From: Anaerolineae bacterium
GTDB lineage: Bacteria; Chloroflexota; Anaerolineae; J102
NCBI GenBank assembly: GCA_027036755.1
Contig: JALWDV010000240.1
Span: forward strand, 1-13,913
Length of the DNA stretch: 13,913 bases
Direction: 5' to 3'
Shown: one piece after another, positions 13,766 through 13,913 of the stretch
How positions within the stretch are numbered: position 1 is the first letter of the stretch
Layout of the letters: every line of letters starts with the position of its first letter
The notes under the pieces: generated by a model
What the model was told of the DNA's origin: nothing
Seen by the model: only the letters and a program-made list of their open reading frames with translations
Databases searched by the model: none
Position numbers and translations under genes: made by a program

Positions 13766-13774
13766 TGCTATAAT
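13766..13774 (+). promoter_or_regulatory. Extended -10 promoter reading out of the window
   Basis: TGCTATAAT is a perfect extended -10 element, identical to the one before the DUF4013 gene. A TTGACA lies only 8 bases upstream, too close to serve as its -35. The remaining 139 bases contain no open frame of note, but do contain pairing segments such as GGCAGC with GCTGCC (13820s and 13850s). This is either a 5' leader or the start of an RNA gene beyond the edge. Confidence 0.45.
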
Positions 13775-13913
13775 CTCAAAGAGAAACATCTTCTCCCACA
13801 CAATACCTTCGCCAATCAGGCAGCCCTGGCCCGTGGGGGCCGATTATGAACGCTGCCTAATCGAGCGATAAAGCGAGTGATGCGTTGAAATAAAATAGGC
13901 TCCGGTTTTTGCG

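Noticed and set aside
13755..13774. TTGACA as the -35 of the right-edge promoter
   Set aside because: The spacing to TATAAT is only 8 bases, about half of the required 16-18; only the extended -10 is kept.
13775..13913. tmRNA or 6S RNA gene
   Set aside because: A run of GGGGGCC and some pairing segments drew attention, but neither the tmRNA 5' motif with its tag frame nor a 6S-like closing helix could be made out within the window.

Overview
This window looks like chromosomal DNA of a high-GC, free-living bacterium, most likely a member of the Chloroflexota (Anaerolineae/Caldilineae-like). The basis is the gene mix (a bifunctional penicillin-binding protein with a long Ig-like tail, DUF4013 and DUF2085 membrane proteins, a compact MetG) and the unusual repeat-filled intergenic spaces. 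That placement is inference; no rRNA or tRNA gene is present to anchor it.

Layout. All genes except one lie on the minus strand. From left to right: the 3' part of a repeat element (1-116); surE (139-906); a repeat block (907-1169); a truncated HEPN gene and its intact MNT nucleotidyltransferase partner (1192-1612); a 1119-residue class A penicillin-binding protein (1527-4886) whose 3' end overlaps the nucleotidyltransferase; a nested mobile-element block (5013-5456); metG (5481-7265); a long gene-poor stretch (7266-8020); a small plus-strand PspC-domain protein (8021-8224); a three-gene minus-strand group (glutaredoxin-like protein, dTDP-glucose 4,6-dehydratase, and an unrecognised protein upstream); a repeat block (10432-10896); a two-gene minus-strand group (DUF4013 membrane protein, then a lipoprotein); an 800-base block of nested repeats (12040-12840); a DUF2085 membrane protein; and a plus-strand promoter-like site at the right edge with no coding region behind it.

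How the genes work together. They are mostly housekeeping: nucleotide and stationary-phase functions (SurE), cell-wall synthesis (PBP), translation (MetG), surface-sugar precursor synthesis (RfbB) and envelope proteins (PspC, DUF4013, lipoprotein, DUF2085). No single pathway links them.

The interest lies between the genes. (1) Three MITE-like elements begin GTAAC and end GTTAC and are flanked by 8-base direct repeats (5021-5448, 7842-7993, 12349-12522). Ends of this kind plus 8-base duplications fit the IS66 family. (2) A second family with GGGTGYGT ends carries rows of short perfect hairpins. One copy sits inside a first-family element with its own duplication; removing it leaves 153 bases, against 152 for the simple copy. 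(3) Arrays of 7-base units run directly into the start codons of rfbB, pspC and (less regularly) surE, in place of a visible ribosome-binding site. Between the gene upstream and rfbB, five heptamers exactly fill the space from stop codon to start codon. At pspC, six in-phase heptamers are recovered when the mobile element is removed. (4) Other hairpins have arms built from 8-base units (CACGAAGR-like) or 7-base units (CGTCAAA-like). Together these show an intergenic landscape made of short-period repeat arrays and stacked non-autonomous elements.
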